The translations under genes and the position numbers were made by a program. A stretch of 64,000 nt of DNA from Pyxidicoccus sp. MSG2 (GTDB lineage: Bacteria > Myxococcota > Myxococcia > Myxococcales > Myxococcaceae): positions 11,804,001 through 11,868,000 of the forward strand of contig NZ_JAPNKC010000001.1 of assembly GCF_026626705.1 (NCBI RefSeq), read 5' to 3'. How positions within the stretch are numbered: position 1 is the first letter of the stretch; each line of letters opens with the position of its first letter. This document shows positions 56,339 to 64,000 of the stretch, piece after piece. Below the pieces are notes generated by a model that worked only from the letters and a program-made list of their open reading frames with translations, made no database searches and had not been told where the DNA came from.

Positions 56339-57850
56339 ATGAAGCAGGTGAGTGATTGGAAGCGAATCCCGTGGCGTCTGGCGCTGGGAGGCGTCGCGCT
56401 GGCATGGGCGGCTGGCTGTGGCGAGGCGCCTCCGGAGGCCTCGCCTCCCATGACGACGCCGGAAGTGACTCCGGAAGTCGTCGTCCCGGAGCAGTCCTCC
56501 CACCCGGAGCGCCGCGGCATCGGCGCGGTGGCGCTGCCGCCACGGGGCCCCTCGGCGCAGGCCACCCCCCTGGACCCGCGCAGCTCGCTCATCGTCACCG
56601 ATGACGCCATCGTGAAGAACTTCCCGCTGCAGAAGGTGATGCAGCAACTGGTGACCCAGTCGGCCGTCGCGGGCCTCACCCCGCTGGCGCTCTTCCAGAA
56701 CTGGTGGAGCACGGCGACGCCGCCCGGCTGTACGCCGGGCTTCAACAACTTCCCCTACCAGTGTCCGCGCGTCGAGGGGAACCAGGCCACCGTCAATCCC
56801 TTCATCAATCCCTCGGTCAACCCGGACGAGTACGTCCCCACCGCGCTGGTCAACCGCTTCGACCTGGCGCCGGTGAGCGGGACGGACTGCGGCGAGTACC
56901 GCATCGTCTACGCGAAGCGCTCCGGAATCACCAACCCGGGCCAGCGCAACCTCCTCATCTTCGAGGCGGTGCTGCCCAACCCCACGCCGGCCCTCGGGCT
57001 CGCGGGCTGCATGCCGGTGGCGAACTTCTGGGCGTCGCTGACCACGGCCAGCCTCGCCACGCGCATCGCCGGGCTGCAGAACTTCTACTTCACCGGCCTG
57101 GGCGGCGGCTTCATGCCGGTGGTCCACTACGACAACTACGGCAACCGCACGGGGATTCCGGCCACGGGCCAGGTGCGCACCAACCAGTTCATGCAGCCGC
57201 CCTGGACGCTGCGTGAGTTCAAGGTCCTGCGCACGATGTGCGGCTCCGTGCCCTGCGCGCTGAACTTCCGGCCGGTGGTGGACTCGACCAATCCGGGTGG
57301 GCTGCTCTTCAACCCGGCCTCCGGTCATCCGGAGGCCTTCAACTTCCAGAACGCGCAGTTCCCGTCGCAGGTGCCCAACCTGGCCATCAACGACATCAAC
57401 CTGTTCAACTTCGCCTCCACGCAGCCGGAGAACAGCGGGCAGAGCAACGCTCAGGGCCCGGAGAATGACTACCTCTTCCACTTCGGCCCGGGCCCCAGCG
57501 TCTTCCACGGCAACATCCAGGCCGCGCTCACCGCCATCCCCAGCGCGCTGACGCCGCAGCAGGTCGTCGCGCGCTCGCTGGCCCTGTCGTGTGGGGGCTG
57601 CCACCAGCTCAGCAACGGCGCCAACCTGGGCGGCGGCATCATCTGGCCCCCGTCGCTGGGCTTCGTCCACGTGTCGGAGCAGACGTCCCCCGGCCCGTTC
57701 GGCCCGCGCTACAACATCTCCCCAGCGCTCACCGGTACCTTCCTGCCGCACCGTCAGGCCGTGCTGGAGACGTTCCTCAACTCCTCGTGCGGTGACGCCA
57801 TCTGCCAGCCGTGGGAGACGCACGCCGCCTGCACGCTGGACTGCCCGTAG
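56339..57850 (+). CDS. Lipoprotein with a CxxCH motif
   Basis: A 503-residue lipoprotein (lipobox LAWAAGC, Cys27). The mature part is about 475 residues, rich in Pro, Asn and aromatic residues, with repeated segments such as NPFINPSVNPDEYVP and VPTALVNRFDLAPV. A single CGGCH (residues about 418-422, coding bases near 57590-57604) is a possible haem c attachment site, though it could also be a metal or disulfide motif. More Cys pairs lie at the C-terminus (CGDAICQPWETHAACTLDC). I do not recognise a family beyond myxobacterial surface lipoproteins. ATG at 56339 has GAGG six bases upstream and begins the signal peptide. Confidence 0.82.
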   Translation: MKQVSDWKRIPWRLALGGVALAWAAGCGEAPPEASPPMTTPEVTPEVVVPEQSSHPERRGIGAVALPPRGPSAQATPLDPRSSLIVTDDAIVKNFPLQKVMQQLVTQSAVAGLTPLALFQNWWSTATPPGCTPGFNNFPYQCPRVEGNQATVNPFINPSVNPDEYVPTALVNRFDLAPVSGTDCGEYRIVYAKRSGITNPGQRNLLIFEAVLPNPTPALGLAGCMPVANFWASLTTASLATRIAGLQNFYFTGLGGGFMPVVHYDNYGNRTGIPATGQVRTNQFMQPPWTLREFKVLRTMCGSVPCALNFRPVVDSTNPGGLLFNPASGHPEAFNFQNAQFPSQVPNLAINDINLFNFASTQPENSGQSNAQGPENDYLFHFGPGPSVFHGNIQAALTAIPSALTPQQVVARSLALSCGGCHQLSNGANLGGGIIWPPSLGFVHVSEQTSPGPFGPRYNISPALTGTFLPHRQAVLETFLNSSCGDAICQPWETHAACTLDCP

Positions 57851-57863
57851 TCGCTCCACCCAC

Positions 57864-57899
57864 TGTCTCGGGGCCCTGCGCACACCGGGCTCCGAGACA
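57864..57899 (+). terminator. Hairpin terminator after the CxxCH lipoprotein
   Basis: tgtctcggggccc (57864-57876) pairs with gggctccgagaca (57887-57899), 13 bp with one G-T pair and a 10-base loop, followed by a partly T-rich run. It begins 13 bases after the stop codon. Confidence 0.75.
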
Positions 57900-58382
57900 T
57901 GTGTTCTGTGATTGAAGTCATCCAGGCCCGGGGCGGGTCAGTCCCGCCTCTGTAGTCAGACAGGAGCGTGCGGGTGTGTTTCGCATCCCGCTCCATGTTT
58001 ATGCTCTGGGTGTGCAAAGGCAGTCATAAACAAGGCATGGCGGCACACACGGGTTTTTAAGTAAGACCCGACTAGCCCGAAGGCGCCCCCTCGCCTTCGC
58101 GGCTCCCCTCATGCGCCCTCAGTTCGGCATGTCCGTGTGGCCTCATGGCTCGAAGGCTCGTCAGCCTTCCTGCCGGCCTTGCGGGGGCCTGCTTCTCACA
58201 CGCCTGCTCTGCCGCACGGAGTGTGAGCATCTGCTGCCGGTGCCGCTCTCCTCCGTGCAGGTCAGCGCTGTCGTCGCGCGCTCCCACCGCGCGCGGAGTG
58301 GAGCCGCCACCGGGAGCACCGTCCGATTCCGCTTCATCCACCGCGGCCGCGTTGGCCCCACCGAGTCGATGGGAATCCCGCC
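57900..58382. promoter_or_regulatory. Non-coding leader region upstream of the second NRPS
   Basis: 483 bases with no gene that I can support. The first 170 bases are AT-richer and contain TTTATGCTC and CATAAACAAG, plausible promoter-like patches. Small inverted repeats lie at 57932-57948 (GGCGGG/CCCGCC) and 58050-58070. Two stronger hairpins share the GAAGGC stem: 58078-58099 (8 bp) and 58152-58169 (7 bp, loop CGTC). They could be a transcribed leader of the NRPS or simple terminator-like elements. No tRNA or T-box signature was seen. Confidence 0.4.
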
Positions 58383-61300
58383 ATGGAACCATTGAAGAAG
58401 AGCTTCCCCGCGCCGGAGCGGGCTCGCACGCCGGTCATCGTGGCGCGCACGGAGGAAGCGGAGCTGTCCTTCGCCCAGCTCCGGTTGTGGCTCGTGGACC
58501 AGTACCAGTCGGGCACCTCGCTCTACAACATCCCGGCCGCGCTGCGGCTGAAGGGCGCGCTCGACGTGCCGGCGCTGGAGCGGGCCTTCACGGAGGTGGT
58601 GCGCCGCCACCAGTCGCTGCGCACCACGTTCCGCGCGCGTGAGGGCCGGCCCGTCCAGGTCATCCACCCCGGCATGCCGTGCGAGCTGGACGTGGCGGAC
58701 CTGCGGCGCCTGCCCGGGCCGGAGCGGGACGCGGAGGCCCTGCGCCTCGCGCGCGAGGAGGCCCGGCGCCCCTTCGACCTGACGCGCGGGCCGCTGCTGC
58801 GCACCGGGCTCGTCCGTCTCTCGGAGCAGGAGCACGTGCTGCTGGTGACGATGCACCACATCGTCTCCGACGCGTGGTCGCTCTCCGTGCTCATCCGCGA
58901 GGTGGGCGCGCTGTACGACGCCTTCCTCTCCGGCCAGCCGTCGCCACTGCCGGAGCTGCCCATCCAGTACGCGGACTACGCCGTGCGCCAGCGCGAGTGG
59001 CTCCAGGAGGACGTGCTGGACGGGCAGCTCGCGTACTGGAAGCGGCAGTTGGAGGGCGCGCCGCCCCAGCTGGAGCTGCCCACGGACCGGCCGCGCACCG
59101 CGGACACGCGCAACCCGGGTGCGATGATGCACGTGGAGCTGCCTTCGGCCCTCACCCGGAACCTGCGCAGCTTCTGCCGCGCGGAAGGGGCCACGCTGTT
59201 CATGGCCCTGCTGGCGGGGCTGCAGGCGGTGCTGGCGCGTTACTCGGGCCAGGACGACCTCTGCGTGGGCGCGCCCATCGCCGGGCGCCGTCAGGCGGAG
59301 ACGGAGGGGCTCATCGGCTTCTTCGTCAACACGCTGGTGCTGCGCACGCGGCTGGGCGGAGACCCCACGTTCCGCGAGCTGCTCGCCCGCGTGAAGGAGG
59401 TGACGCTGGGCGCCTACTCCCACCAGGACGTGCCCTTCGAGAAGCTGGTGGAGGTGCTCCAGCCGGCGCGGCAGCTCGGGCACACGCCGTTCTTCCAGGT
59501 GGCGCTGGGGCTGCTCAACACGCCGCCCCTGGAGCTGTCGCTGCGCGGCCTCACGCTCACGCCGCTGGACGCGGTGGACAGTGGCACGTCCAAGTTCGAT
59601 TTCACCCTCACGCTGGTGGAGTCTCCCCAGCGAATCGCAGGCACCCTGGAGTACCGGACGGACTTGTTCGATCCGGCCACCGCGGCGCGGATGATGGAGC
59701 ACCTGCGCGTGCTCCTGGAGAACGCCGTCCTCTACCCGGCGCGGCGCCTGTCCGAGCTGTCCCTCCAGCCCACCGTGGAGCGGCGCCGGGTGCTGGTGGA
59801 CTGGAATGCCACCTCCGTGGAGTACCCGCGCGACGTCAGCCTGCCCTCGTTGTTCGAGGCCCGCGCCGCCAGCACCCCGGACGCCGTGGCGGTGGAGTCG
59901 GCGGGCCGGGCCTTCACCTACGCGGAGCTGGACCGAAGCGCCAACCGGCTCGCCAACCACCTGCTCGCCGAGGGTGTACGCCTCGGAGACAGGGTGGCCC
60001 TGTGCCTGGAGCACTCGCCGGAGGCCGTGGTGGCCGTGCTCGGCATCCTGAAGGCCGGCGCCGCCTATGTGCCACTGGACCCGTCCGCTCCGGCCGAGCG
60101 GCTCGGCTTCATGCTGGAGGACACCGGTGCCGCGCGCGTGCTCACGCTGGAGGGCGCGTCGCGGCACCTTCCCCCGGGCGGAGTGCGGCCGCTCTTCCTC
60201 GACGCGGACGCCGCGCGCATCGCCGCCGCGCCGGACACAGCGCCACGCATGGAGACCACGGGCGCGGACCTGGCGTACGTCATGTACACGTCCGGTTCCA
60301 CCGGCCGGCCCAAGGGCGTCTGCGTACCCCACCGCGCGGTGACGCGGCTGGTGCTGGGCACGGGCTTCGCGCGGCTGGGACCTGACGAGGTCTTCCTCCA
60401 ATTGGCGCCGCTGGCCTTCGACGCCTCCACCTTCGAGCTGTGGGGCAGCCTGCTCCACGGCGCCCGGCTGGTGGTGCCGCCGCCGCATCCGCTGTCGCTG
60501 GAGGAGCTGGGCCGCGTCCTGGACAGGCACGGCATCACCACGCTGTGGCTGACGGCCGCGCTCTACGAGCAGATGGTCGCGGGCCAGCCGGCGTCCCTCG
60601 CGCGGGTGCGGCAGGTGCTCGCTGGCGGCGATGTGCTGCCGCCGGAGCGTGTGCGCGAGCACCTGGTCCTCGGCGGGCGGCTGGTGAATGGCTACGGCCC
60701 CACGGAGGGCACCACCTTCACCTGCTGCCACGTGCTGACGGACCCGGCCGGGGTGGGGCACTCGGTCTCCATCGGCCGGCCCATCGCGAACACGCGCGTG
60801 TACCTGCTGGACGCGCACCTGCGGCCGGTGCCCGTGGGCGTGCCGGGCGAGCTGTTCATCGGGGGCGACGGCCTGGCCTGGGGCTACCTGCGGCGGCCGG
60901 AGCTGACGGCGGAGTGCTTCATCCCGGACCCGTACAGCTCCACGCCCGGCGCTCGCCTCTACCGTTCCGGAGACCTCGCGCGGTGGCTGCCGGACGGGCG
61001 GCTGCAGTTCCACGGTCGCCGCGACGCGCAGGTGAAGCTGCGCGGTTTCCGAATCGAACCCGGCGAGGTGGAGGTGGCGCTGTCCCGCCACCCGGGCGTG
61101 CGCGAGGTGACGGTGGTGGCGCGCGACGACATGCCCGGCGGCAAGGCGCTGGTGGCGTACCTCGCGCCGCGCAACGCCGACACGCCGGACCCCCAGGTCC
61201 TGCGCGCCTTCCTCCGCAAGAGCCTGCCCGAGTACATGGTGCCGTCGGCCTTCGTCGTGCTGGACGCGCTGCCCGTCACCAGCAACGGCAAGGTGGACCG

Positions 61301-62927
61301 GCGCGCGCTGCCACACCCGGACACGGTGGGCGCGGGCGTGAAGGGCCGTGAGTCGGTGGCGCCGCGCACACCCGTGGAGGAGCAGGTCGCCGCGCTGGTG
61401 TGCCAGGTGCTCCGGCGCGAGCGCGTCAGCGTGCACGACGACTTCTTCGCGCTGGGCGGTCACTCGTTGCTCGCCACCCAGCTGCTCTCCCGCATGCAGC
61501 ACACGCTGGGCGTGGAGCTGCCGCTGCGCGCCATGTTCGAGGGGCCCACCGTGGCCGACCTCGCGCGGCGCATCGAGGCGGAGCAGGGCGCGCCGGTGCG
61601 CTCACTGCCCCCGCTGGTCCGCGTGCCTCGCGACGGGCCGCTGCCGCTGTCCTTCTCGCAGGAGCGGCTCTGGAAGCTGTTCAAGCTGAACCCCGCGTCC
61701 ACGGCCTACAACCAGCTGGGGACGTACCGCTTCGTCGGGGACATGAAGGTGGAGGCGCTCCACGGCGCGCTCCAGGCGATGGTGGACCGGCACGAGTCGC
61801 TGCGCACCACCTTCGTCGAGGAGGACGGGCGCCCGTTGCAGAAGGTGGCCCCGTCGTTCCACTTCGCGCTGCCGGTGACGGACCTGCGCGGGCGGGAGGA
61901 CGCGCGGGACGAGGTGTTCCGGCGCATCTCCGAGGAGGCGCGCCGTCCTTTCGACCTGACGCGCGGGCCGCTGGTGCGCGGTGAGCTGTTCCGGCTCGCG
62001 GACGACGAGCACCTGCTGCTCTTCAGCAAGCACCACATCCTGTCGGACGGCTGGTCCGAGGGCATCCTCACCCGCGAGGTGGGGCTGTTCTATACGGCGC
62101 TCTCCACGGGCGTGACGCTGGCGCTGCCGCCGCTGCGCGTGCAGTACCCGGACTTCGCGGCGTGGCAGCGGGGCTGGCTCGCCGGGAGCGAGCTGGAGTC
62201 CCGGCTGGGCTACTGGCGCGCGGCGCTGGCCGGCGCGCCCACGTTGCTCGCCCTCCCCACCGACAAGCCCCGGCCGGCGACGCGGACCTTCAACGGCGCC
62301 TCGCTGCCGGTGGAACTGGGCCGCACGCACAGCGACGCGCTCAACGCCCTCTGCCAGCAGGAGCGGGTGACGCCCTTCATGGCGCTGCTGGCCCTGTTCG
62401 GCGCGGTGCTCTGCCGCGAGTCGGGCCAGGACGAGGTCGTCATCGGCTCGCCCATCGCCAACCGCACGCTGCCGGACCTGGAGCCGCTCATCGGCCTCTT
62501 CGTGAACGGGCTGGCGCTCCGCGTGGACCTGCGCGGCGGCCCCTCCTTCCGCCAGCTCCTCGCCCGCGTGCGGGACGTCACCCTGGGCGCGTACGCGCAC
62601 CAGGAGGTGCCCTTCGAGCAGGTGGTGGACGCCATCGGCGTCCAGCGGCTGCCCAACCGCCCGCCGCTCTTCCAGGCCATGTTCGCGCTGCAGAACGCGC
62701 CCGCGGAGCCGGTGCCGCTGCCCGGCCTGACGCTGGCACCCATGGAGTCCACGGACCGGGGTAGCTCCATCTACGAGCTGTCCCTGGCGTTCTACGAGAG
62801 GGAGGGCGGCTTCAGCGGCAGCCTGGAGTTCAACACCGACCTGTTCGAGCCCACCACCGCGGAGCGCTGGCGCGACGCGCTGCTCGCGCTCATGGACCGG
62901 GTGCTGGCGAACCCCGATTCGCTGTGA
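58383..62927 (+). CDS. Nonribosomal peptide synthetase, C-A(Val)-PCP-C
   Basis: A 1,514-residue NRPS. C1 (about residues 20-450, HHIVSDAWS) begins near the N-terminus with no upstream module in this protein, so it may be a starter C domain that adds an acyl group or it may dock to another protein. The A domain (about 475-985) has code D-A-F-W-L-G-G-T-F-K, identical to a known Val code. The PCP (about 1000-1070, LGGHSLLATQ) and a second C domain (about 1085-1514, HHILSDGWSEG) follow, and the protein ends there with no A, TE or reductase. ATG at 58383 lacks a strong ribosome site. The stop is eight bases before the alpha-oxoamine synthase start, so the two genes form an operon. The Val-loaded intermediate must be passed on by the last C domain. 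Confidence 0.95.
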   Translation: MEPLKKSFPAPERARTPVIVARTEEAELSFAQLRLWLVDQYQSGTSLYNIPAALRLKGALDVPALERAFTEVVRRHQSLRTTFRAREGRPVQVIHPGMPCELDVADLRRLPGPERDAEALRLAREEARRPFDLTRGPLLRTGLVRLSEQEHVLLVTMHHIVSDAWSLSVLIREVGALYDAFLSGQPSPLPELPIQYADYAVRQREWLQEDVLDGQLAYWKRQLEGAPPQLELPTDRPRTADTRNPGAMMHVELPSALTRNLRSFCRAEGATLFMALLAGLQAVLARYSGQDDLCVGAPIAGRRQAETEGLIGFFVNTLVLRTRLGGDPTFRELLARVKEVTLGAYSHQDVPFEKLVEVLQPARQLGHTPFFQVALGLLNTPPLELSLRGLTLTPLDAVDSGTSKFDFTLTLVESPQRIAGTLEYRTDLFDPATAARMMEHLRVLLENAVLYPARRLSELSLQPTVERRRVLVDWNATSVEYPRDVSLPSLFEARAASTPDAVAVESAGRAFTYAELDRSANRLANHLLAEGVRLGDRVALCLEHSPEAVVAVLGILKAGAAYVPLDPSAPAERLGFMLEDTGAARVLTLEGASRHLPPGGVRPLFLDADAARIAAAPDTAPRMETTGADLAYVMYTSGSTGRPKGVCVPHRAVTRLVLGTGFARLGPDEVFLQLAPLAFDASTFELWGSLLHGARLVVPPPHPLSLEELGRVLDRHGITTLWLTAALYEQMVAGQPASLARVRQVLAGGDVLPPERVREHLVLGGRLVNGYGPTEGTTFTCCHVLTDPAGVGHSVSIGRPIANTRVYLLDAHLRPVPVGVPGELFIGGDGLAWGYLRRPELTAECFIPDPYSSTPGARLYRSGDLARWLPDGRLQFHGRRDAQVKLRGFRIEPGEVEVALSRHPGVREVTVVARDDMPGGKALVAYLAPRNADTPDPQVLRAFLRKSLPEYMVPSAFVVLDALPVTSNGKVDRRALPHPDTVGAGVKGRESVAPRTPVEEQVAALVCQVLRRERVSVHDDFFALGGHSLLATQLLSRMQHTLGVELPLRAMFEGPTVADLARRIEAEQGAPVRSLPPLVRVPRDGPLPLSFSQERLWKLFKLNPASTAYNQLGTYRFVGDMKVEALHGALQAMVDRHESLRTTFVEEDGRPLQKVAPSFHFALPVTDLRGREDARDEVFRRISEEARRPFDLTRGPLVRGELFRLADDEHLLLFSKHHILSDGWSEGILTREVGLFYTALSTGVTLALPPLRVQYPDFAAWQRGWLAGSELESRLGYWRAALAGAPTLLALPTDKPRPATRTFNGASLPVELGRTHSDALNALCQQERVTPFMALLALFGAVLCRESGQDEVVIGSPIANRTLPDLEPLIGLFVNGLALRVDLRGGPSFRQLLARVRDVTLGAYAHQEVPFEQVVDAIGVQRLPNRPPLFQAMFALQNAPAEPVPLPGLTLAPMESTDRGSSIYELSLAFYEREGGFSGSLEFNTDLFEPTTAERWRDALLALMDRVLANPDSL

Positions 62928-62935
62928 GGTCTTCC

Positions 62936-64000
62936 ATGGAAGAGAAGAACCGCTACCGCAACACGGAGTCGATGATCGTCCACGGCAATCCCTCCTTCCA
63001 GGCGGCGAAGGAGGCGGGGCTCCTGGACCTGTCGGTGCGCAACACCGGACGGGGCTCGCTCGAGCTGCCGGACGGCCGCGAGTTCATCAACATGTGCTCC
63101 TGCTCGTACCTGGGGCTGGACTCGCACCCCGACGTGCTCGAGGGCGCGATTGACGCGCTCCGCCGCGAGAAGACCATGGACATGGCCATCTCCCGGCTGC
63201 GGGTGCGCGTGTCCATCCTGGACGAGCTGGAGGAGGAGCTGTCCCGCCTCTGGCGCGCGAAGACGGTGGTCACCACCACGGCCAGCGCCGCCAGCGCGGG
63301 GCTGTTGCCGCTCATCGCCTCGGGGCACCTGCTGCCCGAGAAGCAGAAGCCGGTGCTCGTCTTCGACAAGGCGGCGCACTTCTCGATGAACCTCATCAAG
63401 CCCATCTGCGCGGACGAGACGGAGGTGCTCACGTCGCCGCACAACGACCTGGACTTCCTGGAGGACGTCTGCCGCAAGCACGCGCGCGTGGCCTACGTGG
63501 CGGACGGCTTCTACTCCATGGGCGGCGCGGCGGTGGTGAAGGAGCTGCTCGCGCTGCAGGACCGCTACGGCCTGTTCCTCTACTTCGACGATTCGCACTC
63601 CCTCTCGCTCTACGGCACGTCGGGCGAGGGCTTCGTGCGGACGCTGATTGGAGGCGAGGTGGGGCCGCGCACCATCATCATCGGTTCGCTGGGCAAGGGC
63701 TTCGGCACGGCGGGTGGGGCGGTGATGCTCGGCGCGGCCCACCACACGGACCTGGTGGGGCGCTTCGCCGGGCCGCTGGGCTGGTCGCAGAGCCTGTGCA
63801 TCCCCGCCATCGGCGCCGGCCTGGGCTCCGCGCGCCTGCACGGGTCGGCGGAGCTGTCGAAGCGGCAGCAGGCGCTGCGCGCCAACATCCGCGCCTTCGA
63901 CGAGCGCATCCCCACGCGCACCACGGGCGAGGACTTCCCCATCAAGGTCATCGAGGTGGGCCCCGAGGCCGCGGCGGTGGAGCGCTCGCGCCGGATGCTG
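62936..64000 (+). CDS. Alpha-oxoamine synthase, PLP-dependent; 3' partial
   Basis: The first 355 residues of a protein of the alpha-oxoamine synthase family (BioF, KBL, HemA and serine palmitoyltransferase), which joins an amino acid to an acyl thioester with loss of CO2. The fold-type I PLP residues align with E. coli BioF: His148 in DKAAHFS (BioF His133), Ser194 in GFYSMGG, Asp218 and His221 in FDDSHSLSLYG, and Lys254 in SLGKGFGTAGG, the PLP Schiff-base Lys. The segment MAISRLRVRV (83-92) is less Gly-rich than in BioF, so the acyl-thioester side may differ. ATG at 62936 has AGG about eight bases upstream. The right edge of the window cuts the gene at about 90 percent of the usual length. 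Confidence 0.93.
   Translation, partial: MEEKNRYRNTESMIVHGNPSFQAAKEAGLLDLSVRNTGRGSLELPDGREFINMCSCSYLGLDSHPDVLEGAIDALRREKTMDMAISRLRVRVSILDELEEELSRLWRAKTVVTTTASAASAGLLPLIASGHLLPEKQKPVLVFDKAAHFSMNLIKPICADETEVLTSPHNDLDFLEDVCRKHARVAYVADGFYSMGGAAVVKELLALQDRYGLFLYFDDSHSLSLYGTSGEGFVRTLIGGEVGPRTIIIGSLGKGFGTAGGAVMLGAAHHTDLVGRFAGPLGWSQSLCIPAIGAGLGSARLHGSAELSKRQQALRANIRAFDERIPTRTTGEDFPIKVIEVGPEAAAVERSRRML

Noticed and set aside
58111..58395. Open frame of 94 codons just before the second NRPS
   Set aside because: No ribosome site, Arg/Ser-rich translation, and it crosses the NRPS start; the area looks like a structured non-coding leader.
58161..61502. Open frame of 1,113 codons on the minus strand opposite the second NRPS
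   Set aside because: Mirror of the NRPS codons, with no domain or ribosome site.
1..64000. Search for tRNA, rRNA, insertion sequence, phage or attachment-site signals
   Set aside because: None of the expected motifs (tRNA T-loop, transposase motifs, terminal inverted repeats with target duplications, integrase) was found by eye; short tRNAs could still be missed without a covariance search.

Overview
This 64 kb window is very GC-rich, with almost every third codon position G or C. It carries megasynthase genes, many lipoprotein-signal proteins, a Ser/Thr kinase with the HRDIS-type catalytic loop common in myxobacteria, and a CotH protein with a Gly-rich linker. This points to a myxobacterium, most likely Myxococcaceae (Myxococcus, Corallococcus or Pyxidicoccus type). 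The species cannot be fixed from the sequence alone.

Layout. (1) 2-31258 (+): the 3' part of a giant nonribosomal peptide synthetase, open at the left edge. It holds the end of a C domain, A-PCP, nine C-A-PCP modules and a terminal thioesterase. Specificity residues read from the adenylation domains suggest X-Val-Val-Val-Asp-Val-Val-Val-Val-Ala, an unusually valine-rich product. Modules 2-9 show a four-module internal duplication and near-identical Val A domains. (2) 31262-31295: a perfect 15-bp hairpin separates this gene from a convergent FAD monooxygenase (-). (3) 33088-37522: a membrane-anchored Ser/Thr kinase (-), an outer-membrane barrel protein (+), and a serine hydrolase with a C-terminal TPR-like region (-). 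(4) 37583-49745: a long co-directional minus-strand block. Read in the direction of transcription it starts with CotH, a VTC-type polyphosphate polymerase, an OprO/P-like porin, a thymidylate-kinase-like protein fused to helical repeats, and a DUF4956 membrane protein. Four lipoproteins follow (one a PEP-synthase/PPDK-like enzyme, one a DUF1554 protein), then an orphan histidine kinase. (5) 49894-51517: a short cluster with a truncated SitA-type lipoprotein and two small proteins. (6) 51700-57850: an ADOP/MacB-like permease, an uncharacterised lipoprotein, an MBL-fold hydrolase, a 42-bp tandem repeat, and a lipoprotein with a CxxCH motif. (7) 58383-64000: a second NRPS (C-A(Val)-PCP-C) followed nine bases later by an alpha-oxoamine synthase, cut at the right edge.

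How the genes may work together. The two NRPS loci are separated by about 27 kb of mainly cell-surface and regulatory genes, so they look like two separate biosynthetic loci, or one split by unrelated genes. The most system-like non-NRPS content is the CotH/VTC/porin/P-loop kinase/DUF4956 operon. Its parts all point to phosphate or polyphosphate handling at the cell envelope, though the joint function is inference. No tRNA, rRNA, CRISPR array, insertion sequence or phage gene was seen.
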